A DNA stretch of 6,909 nucleotides from a bacterium. GTDB lineage: Bacteria > Bacillota_I > Bacilli_A > RFN20 > DUOF01. The translations under genes were made by a program, and so were the position numbers. The notes below the pieces were generated by a model, which worked only from the letters and a program-made list of their open reading frames with translations, was not told where the DNA came from and did not search any database. The stretch's first letter is position 1. Every line of letters starts with the position of its first letter. This document shows, piece by piece, positions 6,275 to 6,909 of this stretch. Where the stretch lies: contig DUOF01000117.1 in NCBI GenBank assembly GCA_012839015.1, positions 1 through 6,909 on the forward strand, read 5' to 3'.

Positions 6275-6303
6275 TTGATTAAAAGCCAAATTACAGTTAA
6301 TAT
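6275..6303 (+). promoter_or_regulatory. Weak candidate promoter of the response regulator gene
   Basis: TTGATT (6275-6280), a 17-bp spacer and TAATAT (6298-6303) have correct spacing but only four of six matches in each hexamer. A rival pair, TTGTCG (6309-6314) and TAAATT (6332-6337), also has a 17-bp spacer. Neither is strong. Confidence 0.25.
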
Positions 6304-6355
6304 GAAATTGTCGAATTTTATATCTAACTTTAAATTTGGTAAGGGTTGATACAAA

Positions 6356-6799
6356 ATGGCAGGCGAAACAGTTTTGGTCATAGACGACGAAATTGATATT
6401 TGTAATCTTATAGAGCTTTACCTTGTAAAGAATAATATAAACGTAGTTACAGCAAACAACGGTACCGAAGCATTGAATGCAATAAGAATACATAAACCGG
6501 ACTTAATAGTCTTAGATGTTCTTCTTCCGGATACCGACGGATTTGAACTATGTAAAGAACTCCGCAAAAATACCACTTCCCCCATTCTTTTCTTAAGCTG
6601 TAAAAATGACGATATTGATAAGATTCTTGGCCTGACTGTAGGCGGAGATGATTATATATCCAAGCCCTTTAGTCCCAGTGTTCTTGTTGCAAGAATCAAA
6701 GCACATTTACGCAGGAATCAAATGGTTTCTACACAGAATGAGCCGCAAGATAACACATTGAGCTTTCCGGGATTAGCCATAGATAGTCGAATTTGGTGA
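6356..6799 (+). CDS. OmpR-family response regulator, truncated after the receiver domain
   Basis: The first 120 residues form a complete receiver domain: acidic pair Asp10-Asp11 (VIDDE), phosphoacceptor Asp54 (IVLDVLLPD), Ser81 (ILFLSCK) and Lys103 (ISKPFSP). A cognate sensor kinase would phosphorylate Asp54; none is in the window. The linker and the first strand of an OmpR/PhoB winged-helix domain begin at LSFPGLAID (135-143), and then the frame ends abruptly after four unrelated codons (S-R-I-W). OmpR regulators are normally about 225-240 residues, so the DNA-binding domain is gone. The cause is visible: from 6786 the DNA codes, in another frame, for the interior of an IS91-family transposase. 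The ATG at 6356 is reasonable, with AAGGG 10 nt upstream, although this SD is weak. The product could be a receiver-only protein but is more likely a broken gene. It may once have regulated the divergent surface genes. Confidence 0.85.
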   Translation: MAGETVLVIDDEIDICNLIELYLVKNNINVVTANNGTEALNAIRIHKPDLIVLDVLLPDTDGFELCKELRKNTTSPILFLSCKNDDIDKILGLTVGGDDYISKPFSPSVLVARIKAHLRRNQMVSTQNEPQDNTLSFPGLAIDSRIW

Positions 6800-6909
6800 A
6801 TATTTATCAACTGAAGTTTTAGAAGATGTTCCACATAGGCAATGGGTGTTCTCCCTGCCCAAGAGACTCAGAGTATACTTTATGTACGATAGAAAACTAC
6901 TTGCAAAGC
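6786..6909 (+). mobile_element. IS91-family transposase fragment (5'-truncated, runs off the window)
   Basis: From 6786 to the last base the frame reads VEFGEYL, then PHRQWVFSLPKRLRVYF and YDRKLLAK. This is characteristic of the segment just after the zinc-binding domain in IS91/IS801/IS1294-type transposases, which move by a rolling-circle mechanism. No start codon or zinc-binding domain precedes it: an in-frame TAG lies at 6780-6782 and the response regulator occupies the DNA before 6785. The gene is therefore cut at its 5' end, which implies a deletion or recombination joining the two rather than insertion of an intact element, whose end would not lie inside the coding region. The 3' end lies outside the window. 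Confidence 0.8.

Larger units (their letters stand above)
6111..6355. promoter_or_regulatory. Divergent intergenic region between surface-protein group and response regulator
   Basis: This 245-bp AT-rich gap separates two divergent transcription units and should hold both promoters. Visible elements are an extended -10 for the leftward gene (6156-6164), an 8-bp inverted repeat CTTATAAT (6186-6193) / ATTATAAG (6211-6218), a perfect palindrome CCTTTAAAGG (6235-6244), and a 10-bp direct repeat AAAAATACAC (6141-6150 and 6226-6235). Any of these could be operators, but in such AT-rich DNA short dyads are expected by chance. I see no small gene here that I would support. Confidence 0.4.

Noticed and set aside
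6212..6493. Leftward 93-codon frame overlapping the response regulator start
   Set aside because: It is antisense to the receiver domain, has low-complexity Tyr/Cys/Ile-rich composition and lacks an SD; the rightward frame has all receiver catalytic residues.

Overview
The base composition is AT-rich, Shine-Dalgarno (SD) sites are strong (AGGAGG, GGAGG), and the gene families are DltA/DltC-like activation proteins, Ig-transglutaminase surface proteins and an OmpR-type regulator. Together these point to a low-GC Gram-positive bacterium, most likely a clostridium. The genus cannot be fixed from the sequence.

Layout, in the direction of transcription. Five genes read leftward from about 6110 to 116. 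First come two tandem paralogues (6110-4479 and 4344-2710), each a membrane-anchored protein with several Ig-like modules and a C-terminal transglutaminase-like domain with an intact Cys-His-Asp triad. Then follow an aspartate/glutamate-family amino acid racemase (2619-1903), a complete stand-alone adenylation (A) domain (1877-360) and a short acyl/peptidyl carrier protein (298-116). At the right end an OmpR-family response regulator starts divergently at 6356. It loses its DNA-binding domain at about 6785, where the sequence switches abruptly to the interior of an IS91-family transposase that runs off the window.

How the genes may work together. Racemase, A domain and carrier protein form a coherent cassette: racemise an amino acid, adenylate it, load it as a thioester on the carrier. 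The logic resembles DltA/DltC, but the A-domain pocket is not that of DltA. A manual alignment to GrsA gives D-A-K-W-A-G-L-G-M-K, whose lysine at GrsA position 239 fits an acidic substrate and so agrees with an Asp/Glu-type racemase next door. No acyltransferase (MBOAT/DltB, SGNH/DltD) or condensation domain is visible, so the acceptor is unknown. The two surface transglutaminase-like proteins directly upstream suggest an envelope role, which is inference only.

Three genes carry lesions or non-canonical features. The racemase has ACG exactly where its ATG should be. The carrier protein stops about 15 residues early and lacks helix IV. The regulator is cut off at the IS91 junction. The locus may be decaying, or partly under unusual translational control. 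A near-perfect 25-nt dyad abuts the SD of the carrier gene.
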